Shown here: in pieces, positions 1 to 14,289 of the stretch
Layout of the letters: the number at the start of each line of letters is the position of its first letter
How positions within the stretch are numbered: the stretch's first letter is position 1
DNA from: Xiphias gladius
Taxonomy: Eukaryota; Chordata; Actinopteri; Istiophoriformes; Xiphiidae
Length of the DNA stretch: 64,000 nucleotides
NCBI RefSeq assembly: GCF_016859285.1
Contig: NC_053414.1
Span: forward strand, 25,825,530 to 25,889,529
Direction of reading: 5' to 3'
Made by a program: the position numbers and the translations under genes
Notes under the pieces: model-generated
The model's database searches: none
What the model saw: only the letters and a program-made list of their open reading frames with translations
What the model was told of the DNA's origin: nothing

Positions 1-200
1 CACAGAGCATAATTTAATCCAGGCTGAAATGAATAAAAACAATACTATCAACACTATCATCTTGCTCTCTAACACAAAACATCCTAGTTCAAATGTCTTG
101 TGTTTCTGTTCAGGTTGTAATGGGAACATTTGCTCTCTGTTACAGCAGTTACTCTAACTCTTCTACAGTACATCATCTGTTTCTGTGCAGTTAGTCTCAC

Positions 201-1426
201 CTTCCTGATAGTGGTCTCTCTCTTCCATCACTTCTCGGCTCCAACTTGTAGAAACATTTTGGGGAGATGCAGCTGTGGGCTCTTCTCGTCCTGTTGCCAA
301 TATATTCTGAAGCCTCCTCTTCTCTTTCTCTAAGTCTCCTAGAATAAGAGTGAAAAAAAGGAGAGTTGCAATAAGACTGAATGTTTCGGAGAAAATAAAA
401 CAAAAGAGATTTTAGCCAGATTTAGTGATGAATGACCTATATCGCAACTGTTTGCAAAATAGGCCTGTCAAAACACATACTGTATGTGCAGAACTAGTAA
501 AGGTGTCAGCTTCAAGAACATACTCGTAGGAGTGGGACGGAACTTTTCTCTGACATAGCTGTTCCCAGAACGACAAGATTCGGCGCTGCGTCTCTGAGGC
601 TTGCTTGGCAGGTGTTTTTGGACAGATTTACTGGCCTTAGGCTGAGGGGGAGACACCGATGATGTGGGGTCAGGGACCGATGGCAAAGCTGCTCCATCTG
701 GTGGGGAAAAGGTTTAAAAAATAAAAGTTTTTATTGGGGCAATACAAAATGTAGTAATGCTAAATGATTCAAATAATGTGTTGTGGAAGTAGTACAACAG
801 CTAAGTAAACTCAATGATCATGGAGCACTTGTCTATTTTAATTAGTGCAATGCAAAGGTGTGGGTAATTGACTGTTCAATGTAGGTACAAGAATCATCAG
901 AGGGCCCCTATTATAATACCTTTGAGCTAAGATTCGATCAGTTTATATGCTGAGAGTTGCAGTAACGATACCTGGTGAGCACTTTATCACATTAAAATAT
1001 TTCCAACAATATATAAAATATCTATACTTGACTATTATACTTGAGTATCACCAAATTACCTCTCCCGACCCCTCATCCCAAGGCCTCAAACTTACTCATC
1101 AGACATTTATTGATCTGTTTTCTCTGGAGGGTGGTGAGCCTTGATTCCTGCATCATTACTGAGCAAAGGGGAGAGCATGATGAGAAATAGACAGCACAAT
1201 CCTGTACAGTGGTAAACGCTTCTATATACCTGCACACGCAGACATACACACAGTCAGTTTCTCTACTTGGGCATGTCCCACTCGTACCTCACCATCCACA
1301 CCAGATTGTCAACAAGTGCATCATCTCACATCTCAGCATATCCTGGGTCTCCTTGCTGTACGCGGTGGCCCTGGGGTCGTTCCACAGCCCCCTGCCAGCT
1401 TTTGGAGGATGTGAGGAGGCCTCCAT
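201..1426 (-). CDS. evg1: EVG1 / C22orf23 (UPF0193) orthologue, 3' part outside window
   Basis: Four minus-strand exons join in phase: 1426-1330, 1158-1096, 697-524 and 338-201. All have AG acceptors and GT donors (GTGAGA, GTAAGT, GTATGT, GTGAGA). The product begins MEASSHPPKAGRGLW and contains MMQESRLTTLQRKQINKCLM and RRSAESCRSGNSYVREKF, followed by RDLEKEKRRLQNILATG. These blocks match, in order, the human UPF0193 protein EVG1 (from memory: MMEESRLTNFQQRH, RSAEMCRAGDAYSREKF, RDLEKEKQRLQNIFATG). The molecular role of the family is not established; a cilium or sperm role is my inference from the X-box upstream. The ATG is the first codon after an acceptor-like TTTGTAG, so the 5' UTR probably lies in an unseen upstream exon near 1.8-2.1 kb. 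The C-terminal exon or exons lie beyond base 1. About 157 codons are visible and no disabling change was found. Confidence 0.87.
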
Positions 1427-2101
1427 CTACAAACTAAAAGACACATCAAATACTCAATGTTATCTCCGTTAAATTGTGATCTACGGTTCAGTTGTAATTT
1501 GTGAATTTGAATAAATCTCTGAGCAGAGACACAAGGTATAATTAAGTCATTTAAAGACAAATCGTGGAGCTGCTCCAAAAACACCGAATGACAGTAGCTA
1601 TATTGATGTTACAGGGATATGAAGAGATTTTCAGTTTCGTAGCTGTAAGTCCATCATACAAATAAAACTGCCTGTAATATTATGTCCCAAAAAATAGTCA
1701 TGGCCTAAAATTCCAAAATGTCCCACTTAAAGATCATCGGATAAATATCTGATGCAATAGGGAGACACTTGTGTGATTGTAGATGTTGACTTTACCGTTC
1801 AAAATCACTGAAGCCCCGCATCTTGGCTGAACTAAATCCTGTTTACAGTGAACCTCGCTAACAGCGCTCTCGCTACGTGGCTAACAATAAACAGGTGAAT
1901 GCCAGGAACGCACTCCACTCTAGACTCTACACGATGAAAGTTATCACAAGAAGCCATACAAGTTGACGCCAAATAGACGGAGCGTACTTAAACACCGCTT
2001 TTCTTACCACAAGTCCTTCGTGAACGCAAGCAGCGTTAGCTATTTTCGGTGGACAAACTCCAGTACAAACAGCAGCGTCCTCTCCTATACAACGGAGCCC
2101 C

Positions 2102-2115
2102 GTTGCTATAGCAAC
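2102..2115. promoter_or_regulatory. Perfect palindromic RFX X-box
   Basis: GTTGCTATAGCAAC is an exact inverted repeat that fits the X-box consensus GTNRCC-N(0-3)-RGYAAC bound by RFX factors at ciliary gene promoters. It lies about 680 bp upstream of the evg1 start exon, where the non-coding first exon and transcription start are expected. The match is read directly; binding is inferred. Confidence 0.65.
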
Positions 2116-2322
2116 CAGCCAGCGATTTTCTAACAAGACAACATAATATTAGGACGAAAGACTTTTTGTTCCTAACTTAATAGGTAATATAATGATAATG
2201 TTTAAACACATTTCTGTTTTTATCGACCGCCCATTCTAAAAACTGAGTGCTTGGCTTTGTCGTTAATTTTTCCATTCACTTGCTCTTGTTCGTAAAGAGA
2301 TAAGCGCAGTGACAAGATATCG

Positions 2323-2336
2323 CCACTAGATGGCGC
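2323..2336 (+). promoter_or_regulatory. Consensus CTCF-type site
   Basis: CCACTAGATGGCGC matches the vertebrate CTCF core CCASYAGRKGGCRS at 14 of 14 positions. It lies between the evg1 promoter and the klf gene, a plausible boundary position. Occupancy cannot be judged from sequence. Confidence 0.5.
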
Positions 2337-2339
2337 TTG

Positions 2340-4270
2340 GTTGACTCGTTGGTGCAGACGCTTCGTGGTTTACTATTGATAATGAGCAAAAAGATACAAA
2401 TAGCATGAAAAAAATATACATTTTTCAAAGCCAGCCTCTAGACTAGACACATCCCATTAAAGGGATATTTCAGTCTGGTGGTACCAGATGAAATAAACAA
2501 ATTCAAAAAATACAATATTTATACCACTGTAATGTTTCCCTTTTACGTTGCTGCCACAAAGGTCCACTTTCTCCACAGGGATCATTAAATAATCCACATC
2601 ATATCACTGAGGCCAAGAGAAAGAATATTTTCTTTAAAAGTGTTTATGAAATTAGGTGATCTATATAAATTTAATACTCACTTAATATACATTAAAGTGG
2701 GAATTGTGAGGCTCTGTATGCACAGCCTAAAAATCTCAACTCGTTTGCGCTTCATCAATGTTTTTCAAATTATTTCACAAATATTTCAAGGAACTGCTTT
2801 GACCATGGTATGACTACATACGGCGCAGGTCATCTCTATCACAGAAATTTTACAAGTTAGCCCGAAGCCTTTGTAAGTGAAGTCTCCTCTGGCAAACAGA
2901 CCAAAGATGAACTTGTGTAATGTGTTGAAGGCCTACATTAAAGAGCCTTTAAGGCCATATAAAAGCTTTCAGCCTGAGAAATGGATGTAGTCGTCACTCT
3001 GAGGGAAAGAAAGTCTTTATCAGTGATGGGCTAGTCATAGGGGATCAGCAGCAGTCAGCGGTCCATTATCTCTGGGAAGACAGCAGCCTGCCTCTGCCCT
3101 GTGTCAAAAGATAAACAGCAGCCAGAATATAATCACCTTTCACACACAGGTCTTCTCAGAAGTCAGAGGCGACCGATCTGTGCGTGCATGTCTGCGGAGT
3201 GTGTTAAAACTCTTAACAGTAATGACTCAATGAATGGCACAAAGGCTTTGCAGACTTAAAACCACAATCATGAAATGTATTAGATACGATTGTGATTGTG
3301 CTCATGAGATATGTCGGTCTGCTTACCTGTTTACTTTTATCAGCTAGTAATTGTTTGTTTTATGTATTCACACTGAACGTGTGTCAGTAGCTCACATCTG
3401 ATCACTGCTTAAACGAACATTACGTTTATTCAAACATGTTTCTGCCAAGGCTTCACACATCACGTTAGTATAAAAAGTCCACACACTTCACCGTACATGC
3501 ACCAACACACTGCACGCTTCGCCAAAGCATGCTTTATTAGATAGCGGCCAGTCATCTGATAATGACCACTGACCTGTTTACTTGTGAATCGAAAAAAGTG
3601 AGCACTGCATTAGCCTGCAGTGCTGAAGGTTCATTTTAAAGCATTTTATAAAACTAGAAATTAACTACATTTTGCAGTAGTTTGGTGGAAGCTAACTAAC
3701 CTTTGGGTGATATTCATCTATTTTCTGGTGTAGCTAATTACTGCAGAAACCTTTTATCTTTTAGATATTTTTTTCTAAAAATATATATATTTATTTCTTG
3801 GTATTTTCTAACTTACTGTTGAGAATAACTTGCTTAATGCTCAAGGAATTACAAGTAAAATTTACCCCCAGCCCCCATTTTGTCTTAGGTTGCCAATATT
3901 TGGGTGCTTGGCTTTCCATGTTCTGACTTTTTCTGCAGTCTATTCGCCTTACAACATAAACCTTTCCTAAAACTTGACTTTGAAAACAGCTTGCCAACCC
4001 AGTCAGTCCACGTTTCAGCAAATGCTGAAGCCTATTTACCTTAAAATATGTTAGTGCCCATTAAGTTACCAGAGAAATTTATTCAGTAAAGAAGCTCAAT
4101 GCTGATTTTAGCATTAATATTACATTAATATTTAGTTATTCCTTTGTATTATATGCACGATGTTTTTAATAGACTAATGTTTTTCGATGAAATCACACAT
4201 TGGTGCTCATCCGTTTTTTTCAGAGTTGACTTTTTGCTCTGGAACCCACAGAACAGGAAGACAGTGAGTT
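2340..4270. other. Intergenic region, no gene seen
   Basis: AT-rich DNA between the divergent evg1 and klf genes. No exon with conserved coding content was recognised on either strand. The segment from about 2453, opening TTAAAGGGATATTTCAG, looks like the end of a TTAA-type dispersed repeat, but I could not define its other end. Confidence 0.5.
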
Positions 4271-4276
4271 GAGGTG

Positions 4277-4457
4277 AGATAGCCGAGTTTCTTGGTGATT
4301 TTAAATGAACAATCTTAGGGCATAGGGAGAAGTAGCCAGCTAAGAAACTCACTCACTTACGCTCCACCTCCTAACGGTCAAGACCTACATGAAAAGAGAG
4401 ATTTGAAGTAAGACTCACAGCTGACAGAGATAGACAAGCGAGAGGAGGGAGAGATAG
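4277..4457 (+). promoter_or_regulatory. Cluster of three WGATAR sites upstream of klf
   Basis: AGATAG occurs at 4277-4282, 4428-4433 and 4452-4457, about 220-400 bp before the klf start codon. Each is a perfect WGATAR GATA-factor motif. GATA sites are known in promoters of erythroid Klf1. The motif is short and the local DNA is GA-rich, so chance is a real alternative. Confidence 0.3.
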
Positions 4458-4572
4458 CGAGTGAGGAATGGAGAAAAGGAGACAGCTTTGAGAAACTGTG
4501 TCTGAGGCCTTTTAGCAGCGAGTGGACTACAGATGGGATGAGTGGCCTGGTGAGCTGGGGTTTGACTTTCTG

Positions 4573-4591
4573 TTACATGACGGTCATGTAA
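4573..4591. promoter_or_regulatory. 19-bp perfect palindrome in klf 5' region
   Basis: TTACATGAC-G-GTCATGTAA has 9-bp arms around one central base. It lies 88 bp before the klf ATG, in the 5' UTR or proximal promoter, and is followed directly by an A-run. It could bind a dimeric factor or fold as a small RNA hairpin. Confidence 0.4.
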
Positions 4592-4678
4592 AAAAAAAAA
4601 AAACAGAAAAAGCAAAAAGAGGAGAAAAACTTTACTGTTCTTTTAAAACTGTCAGTCGACTTCATCTCAAAGTGCTTG

Positions 4679-6924
<2,246 letters not shown>

Positions 6925-6931
6925 AGCTTTT

Positions 6932-6932
<1 letters not shown>

Positions 6933-7013
<81 letters not shown>
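6933..7013 (+). repeat. (CA)n microsatellite starting 8 bp after the klf stop
   Basis: About 40 uninterrupted CA units begin eight bases after the klf stop codon, so they form the start of the 3' UTR. The cysteine/valine ORFs seen here on the other strand are artefacts of the repeat. Confidence 0.95.
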
Positions 7014-7016
<3 letters not shown>

Positions 7017-7534
7017 CCCTAGCATTAAGAAATTAGAACAAAGAAATTAAAAGGTAGAAAACTTATGATGACTTTGATATTCTTTGATTTCTGACTCAAA
7101 TCAACACAGTACTGAGCACTTGAATTTGACTCGGTGACCCCAGATATTAACAACATTTTCCCACTGTTAACTTGAAATCTGTACTTGATTATCTGGCTGA
7201 TAAACAATACAGGCTCACAGGTAAACTTAGGCCATGAGAACAGACAACACAACCAGTGGTAGGTTGGCATCACAAATGATTGGGTACATGCTGGCTGGGG
7301 GAAGTTTGATGTTCTAATTGTCAGCTTCTTGTCCATTTTTTCTTGTCCAGTTTACTTGAAAAGACCAATTTGACAAATCCAATTCAAAAGCCTTTAATAT
7401 ATGAAATTCTTTTTTTCAAAAGAAACAATTGATATCCGCTGCTTAAACAGGACTAGGCCAAAACCTTGTATTTGTTTGCTTCTCTCCTACTCTCTGTGCT
7501 CACATATACAGTAATTTAATACAGCCGAATTCCC

Positions 7535-7540
7535 AATAAA
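7535..7540 (+). terminator. Poly(A) signal AATAAA for klf
   Basis: AATAAA followed by a T-rich stretch (GTTCTCATTTACATGTTTTT), about 610 bp past the klf stop codon. It is the first canonical plus-strand signal I noticed after the CDS. Confidence 0.5.
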
Positions 7541-8697
7541 GCTGTTCTCATTTACATGTTTTTCTGTTTCTGTTGTCAGACAACAGAACCAGTATGAAAT
7601 AATGACTCAAATGTAGCCCATTAAGACTATATGTTAACCAACATGCTCTGCACCGCTAAAATCCAAGTTTTATAACCGTAAATCACCATGTATATAGGTT
7701 AAAGAAAACAGCTGTGCTGTGATTTCAGCTATATTTACCTGTAAAATGATCACTCAGAGAGAAAGTTAGAAGCTCATTCACGTTTGTGTCGCCTGCCGTG
7801 CGGTCAGTTAAATGAGATGCAGAAAGGTGTTCGTGTGGAGGGAAAGCATGACCTCGCACTCGCAGGGCAATACTAGTGACTCTGTCCTACAAAAAGTTGC
7901 TAAGGTTTGTCCAAAAAGTTGCTAGATTTGTTGTTAGGTGCTTTTGCGAAGAAAAGTCACTAAAGGAATGTGAAAAGTAGGTAAATCAAGCGACAAAGGC
8001 GCCAAGTTGGTAACACTGCCTGTAAACACTCCGTGATGACGTATTAGAAACTGTTGCAATGACCAATGGGGAAACTCCAACACTTGGCCGGCCGACCAAT
8101 GGTGTAATGTCAGCACTCAGTCACATGGCACTGGTGTAACCTTATTACTCATTCAGTCAGTCACGGATATCTGTGTTTATAGGGCTGGCCCTGCTGTTGC
8201 AGTCTAGCCAAAAATGACCATCAGATAACGACAACATAACCAATAATATTTGTAAGAGTACTCTACCAATGTAGCATTGCACTTATATAAGACTGTCAGA
8301 CTCATGAAGCAGTTTTTTTTTCCTCAGGAATATTTTTATTGAATTTTAAACAAGTGAATAAAATGTACACAAATTAGTAGAGCGCACAGCAAGCATGTCA
8401 GTCTTAAAGAGCACATCATGAAGAACATTTTTAAAAATGTCTCAAAACTGACAGAAAGCAGAAAGAGAGATATTGTGACATGGCACCTACATTACCCACA
8501 ATGCTAATCGACTGCCAACAATTCAGTTGGAGATTCAGGTGTGTGATGCTAGCAGCAGCTAATGTAGCCTTGAGTCTCTAGCCTTAAGCAGAGATGAGTA
8601 GCAGGCCACAGAGGTCTGATAAGCTCACTTCTTTCTAACCCCACACCACGAGATTTTTTTCAGTTTCAAACTTGTAGTCTTCATCCCCAACTGAAGG

Positions 8698-8723
8698 TGC
8701 CTCAGGTGATGTCATCTGAGGCA
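8698..8723. repeat. Imperfect palindrome TGCCTCAG...CTGAGGCA
   Basis: Perfect 8-bp arms flank a ten-base centre, GTGATGTCAT, that holds a CRE-like TGATGTCA. It lies in a stretch that looks like a dispersed repeat, so it may be a repeat feature rather than a local regulatory site. Confidence 0.4.
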
Positions 8724-11700
8724 ATTAATCAGACTTCCTGCAGCTCCCTCTGGAGCCGCGAAAGGCTTTATACAACTTTTTTTTCACATATGTAGTTGTA
8801 CTATTCAAGACCTGTAACAAACTTTGATGTATAAAATCGCTACACTTCTCCTTCAATGTGACAGTCTAGGTTTGTTTTTAATTAATTCCAGTTTAGATTA
8901 TAATAAATCAAACTAATTACTCAGACATCATTAAGACATGACGTTGGAGACTAAGACTTTGAGGACCTTCATTGGTGTAAGAACTTTACTACCACTACTT
9001 TTGTGATAATGATTGTAACTTTAAGTATATGATTGTACATTGAATGCAGTTTTGTATTTTTGTGATCTAACTTTATGTTTGTGTGTTTGGAGAATTTCAA
9101 TTAAAGAAAAACATGTAGGCTTTTTTTTTTCTCATCAAGCAGAATTCAAATCTGTAAATAATCTGCATCTCTCTCAGTTGTTTATTATCATACAAAATGA
9201 GCAACATATTTATTAAAATGATCTTTTATATGAACAGAAGATACTATATTATTGTACAATGTTTTTCTATGCTAAGAAGAGTGCTTTAAAGTCCTTTTAT
9301 TATTGCTATCATTGTCATAGATCCAATAAAGACCTCTAATGCTGTAAAACTGCCTCTCAGTGTAACATAATTTATTCGAGCAGGTGATCTCGATCAATAT
9401 CTAAAAATATAAATAAATCTAAAAATATACAAATACTAAGTGTAATGTCAGCCTTTGGCCCTTGGGTGGCAGTCTTCTGCTATTATACCAGCCCTAAAGC
9501 CTGCAGGCTGGTATCAGCAGGCTGTTGGCAGTTGCATCTGCAGTGAATCTAATCTGGGTGAGGTTAGGGTGAGAATCTGTTTATGTAACTCAGCACTTAC
9601 TGATTCATCCTGATTATGTCAGATGACATGCTTTTATGCACATATACAGAGATGAAAAAAAAACTGATGTGGTCAGACATGGTGAGATACACTTTGAATG
9701 AAGAAAAAAGTCTAATTAAAATGGTCACACATTCATTTGAACTTCAAAGGTGAATTACATCCTCCTCAACCCAATGGCGGTCAACTTTCAAGTCGTAATC
9801 ACAACCGGATAATCTGACTTTTCTGAACGTGGGCACTTTATAATATGGAAGTGCCTAAAATATAAATATATATATAAATATGTATATAAATATAATGGGG
9901 ACTAAAAGTCCGGATATTTCAGACTATGCTTCTGTGATTTTGGCAATTAAATCTTTCCCCCAACTTTATGGAGGTGGCACAATAAATTGCTGGAGTAGCC
10001 CTTTAAGACGTTCCAACAGGTTTTACAGTAATAGATTTGAATAAGGTGTGGCAGGTTTATTGTTTAATAGGTCTGATTTATTCTTAGTTGTCCCAAAGGA
10101 AGGTTTAGAGGATAAACTCTATTCGGCACGCCAATGAACTCCACTCCAAGTTTCCATTTTGGTGTACTATCGTGGCTATGATTGGATTCTTAAACCTGCT
10201 CATCCAGGATGACATGAGAACCGAGAAGAGAAGTGAGCCAGTAACATCCTCACTACGCACATACATCAGCAACACATTGGTGCCCTATTCGCAGCCAAAT
10301 CTACACACAGGAAGTAATCCCGATAATTCTAGTGCTACAGATTTACTCCTTGGCCATCAATAATCTGTTTTCCACTGAGACAGTGCTTGCATTGCAAGAT
10401 ATTCCACATCAGAAGATAAACCCACAACACTTCACTAACAGGTTAGAGATGGTCGTGAGGCCCCATCCGCAGTATGATTTTCCTTTAGCGCAGTGTTCAA
10501 GGGAATGTGATTTGGCATTTAGAGGTGACACGAGGACAGAGGCAGAGTTCTGACCTGTTGTGCCCCGAAAGAACAAACAATCAAACTCTTAAACAAATCC
10601 CCTCTCTCCTTCCACTTTCTAGTTCCTCCTGTCTTCTTAAAATCATGTCATACTTCTAAAGAGGATATTATGTGGGAATTATGTATTCATGGCATGACTT
10701 AAGTGTTAACAGTCTACAAAACAAGCCCTGCAGCATGAACAAGACATTAAATATTTACCTAGAAAAAAACTGCGGTCTGACCGGAGGGTAGCAGCGGCTA
10801 AACAGGTCAAAGTTTAAAAATGTCTTTATAATTATGCATGTGACCAGGCCAAGGCTTAAAATCTGAACAGAGTGTGCTATAAAGAATTCCAATTATGCAA
10901 TGTTTTTGCATGAATTTGGCTTCTCCTAGCAAGTGGTGACTGTTCTGTAGAGTTGTAATTTTAATTTTCTGTAAATTTCCATGGCATAATGGAAAATTAT
11001 GAATGGAAAAAGCTCATTAAACCACTTAATTTGACTGTTTTATTAGATGGAAATATTTCCCTCTTCCCTGCCACTCGCAGATGCAGTGGGGAGAAGCATT
11101 ATTCATCAGCATGGAAACAGAAGAGAACTTGAACGCTGAGCATCTGAGGGAAGGTTTACTGAGGACAGATGTGAAATTAAATTCCCTCTCTCTTTCTTGT
11201 TTTCCTCAGTGGGGAAATGCAGATTAATCGATTTCTGTGTAGGAGCTTTCCACAGGGAGAGGACATTTCAGGACACTTGTTTATTCATATTAAGGAACGG
11301 GAGAAGTAGAAAGGGAAGGTTGGAGATGAAACAGTGATCATATCTAATCCTAACGAGAATAATGCTAATAAAACCATAAAAATGACAATATTCCATCTAT
11401 GCAATGCATTTAGAACTGTATGATTGCTATAGAGAAGTGAAAATGTAATTTGAAAATCTTTTAAAACTCGTGCTGTCTATTAGGCTGTTAAGTTATTTCA
11501 TTTCCTCATTTGATAGTTACTGCATGAATAACATGTTTTTTGAATTTACTTTTAACTGTACTTGGTCGGAGGTCATAAAAATAACAAAGTTAATCTGTGC
11601 ACGTTGAAGAGAAAATACTTTAAACGCTTAAAAACATGTTTGTGATAATGCGTATAAAAAATATGACATTCAAGGCTTGATATTTAAACAATAACTACAG

Positions 11701-12478
11701 CTATCGTGGATTTTAAAATAAAAACATTTGCAGCAACCTAAACATTACGGTCAATTCTTTGCAAACACATGCCCTTTAATTTTCTATCAACATTGTGTTG
11801 TTTCTCCGGCCTGCAGGCAAAGACACATTGTAACATCCTGTCAATGGCAGCGCTGTGTGACCTCAGCAGAACAAAATTGTTACTGAAAAGAAACAGGGAC
11901 ATCTTTTATGCCAAAGAGCCATCTCAGTTCACCAGACAACCTTCTGCACACATGCAGTCAAAGAGGACCATTCAGTGTTCAGTGTATTGTCACGTTAATA
12001 TTTTAGGAGCTCTGCTTCTCCAGTGAGCATCTATAAATGGATTTTCTCTGCATTATTAAACCCTGCTACTTTAGGACAGCACTGATACCAGCCCTCAAAC
12101 TGAGACATCTATCTACAGTTGAATGTGTTTAGGGATTACACATTCATGGACCGAGCCAAACTGGCAGCTCTCCATGTGGTGCGAGAGATAAGTATTTCTA
12201 AATGCAGATAAACTTGTCCAGCACAATAAACTCTCTCTCTTGGCTTAGCTAATTCACTGTAATTTACTGTAAATTACTATGCATGCGAGGAATTAATGAC
12301 TGAAGTGTTTGTTTGCGATTACACAACCTCACATAATGGGAATCTTGGCCTGATATACGAAAACAGGATGAGGATTAGAACGGTGAAAGCCGCTGCAGTA
12401 CTGAGACTGTTGAGAAGGATTGTGATTCCAAGTGGATCGAGGGATGTCAAAAGGAGGGAGAGAGAGGGGGGGAGTGGT

Positions 12479-12514
12479 TGTGTGTGTGTGTGTGTGTGTG
12501 TGGGGGGGGGGGGG
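12479..12514 (+). repeat. (TG)n followed by G run
   Basis: About eleven TG units run into a G homopolymer. This generates the spurious VCVCVC and PPPP ORFs in the area. Confidence 0.95.
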
Positions 12515-14289
12515 TTCTCCTGATTTGAACTTAAGCGCACAAACCCAGTCAAAGTCAAACAAGGCCACTGGCCACTCTGTGTAGGGACAGTCAATTACTT
12601 TCTGCCTTTGTTATTCGATGCTCTAATGAAGCTTAACATACACATGAATGCACAAGCACACGTATTTGTACTTCTTTATACTTTTGAGGACCTTCACTGA
12701 CAAAATGCATTCCCAAAAACCTAATCTTAATCTGAAATGGGTATTTCAGCAATTACGTGATACATGTAGGGGACTGACAAGAGACGGTTTAAAATTAGAA
12801 TGGTCAAAATCAAAGCTGCAGCAGCTGAAATATCCTGACTTTTGCCTGGTAAATGCCAAGGTCTTTCAAATTCCAGTTTGTAAAACAGCTTCTCTGTTAA
12901 ACACTTACATCCAATATCAGTCTCAAATCCAATTTGAACATTTTCAAGCGATCTCTTTGAGTTATTTTGTCAGACTTGACAAAACTCCTCCACAGGAGAG
13001 ATTACACAACTGGTTGAACAGACTGAATAGTACTCCTCATGACTAGTAAACTGACTTTGACGTGTAACTTTGGCAGAGTGCCCCTTTAAACATCACAGCA
13101 CGCCTAACCTAAACCCCTGCCCTAACACAAAGATAGAAGCACGAGAACACACACACTTTGTTCAGCTCTGAATATATACTACTAATAAATATAAATAAAT
13201 GATAATGAGTGATTGTTGCTCAATCACTTATCTCTCTATTGCAACACTATCTGTGATCAAATCTAGGTGGCTATCTGGCTATCATTTGTATACAGAGCTG
13301 CTACTTGAGTTCTTATAGTTAGCAGCTGTTTTAGATGTGAATTGTCCTTAGAGGGCATTATAAGAAGGATAATGTGAAATAAAATTTTGTAATAAGGGTG
13401 CACTGTGGATTTTTCCTTCACATTCAGTGTTTCTCACCGAGATGCACCATGTGTGTCCTTCAACTTGAAACAAATGTGTTGAATCCATTTTTTTTTACAT
13501 CCATCTTTACTAGCTTGCAGTCATTTTCTTCCCTGCCTTTTTTGTTGCATTTCTACATTTCTTGGCAAATTACCACCACAGATCAATGAATTAATTTAAA
13601 CATTCACACACACATATTAATGTTGATCTTACCGTTGTTTTATTCCCCTTTTTTCTGTCATTGTGTATTTAGCTAAATTGTATTTTAATTCTTTGGCAAC
13701 ATTTTTTTGTAACTTTCATGCCATTAAACAACCTTTGAATTGAATTGAAAATACCAATCATTCATTTGATTGATTGTCTCAACTAGACAATGCATTTATG
13801 AAGAGGTTAGAGTCCACCTTCTGCAGAGTATTCATCCAGTGCGCTAGAAGTCAGTTGCTTTCCACCTGAGTTTACAAGGTTCAAATGAGAGTTCACCCTC
13901 TACATGAAGGCACACGCACACACACACACACACACATGCACTCATACACACACAATAACAAATGTCGTTGATTTCATATTTTGCACGGTATTTCAGTTAC
14001 ATAATCCATGGTACAGAGTGGACACATTGTCAGAGAAGCATGTCCAGTGATGTAGCCATGGTTGATCTTTTACAGCACCAACCTTCAGCACAACCCATGG
14101 GGACATGATTAGTCATAAGCTACTGTTCAAAGGTGAGTCAGTTTAGAATCTGCACATGCACACACATACTGTACCAGAGAGATTATGACTTAACCTGATC
14201 ATGGCAAATGCCGTCGTAATTTTTATAGAGAAAAAGTGACAGTCTTTTTTTGTGCTGAGGTAGACACACTGTGGGGACATTTTCTTTTT

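Larger units (their letters stand above)
7560..14280. other. Gene-free, repeat-rich spacer
   Basis: No gene recognised. The ORFs at 10172-10363, 10332-10553, 11769-12026 and 12648-13046 have no family resemblance and no splice context. From memory, the stretches at about 7850-8020 (repeated AAAAAGTTGCTA units), 8470-8790 and 9890-10010 resemble dispersed teleost repeats, but I cannot confirm a family without a library search. Simple repeats occur at 12479-12514 (TG then G run) and about 13913-13937 (CA). Confidence 0.5.

Noticed and set aside
1..26. Possible next evg1 exon at the left edge after CATTTCAG
   Set aside because: The encoded residues do not resemble the conserved continuation of the family; too short to call.
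12648..13046. 132-codon plus-strand ORF
   Set aside because: Ordinary AT-rich sequence without recognisable domain; flanked by repeat-like DNA.
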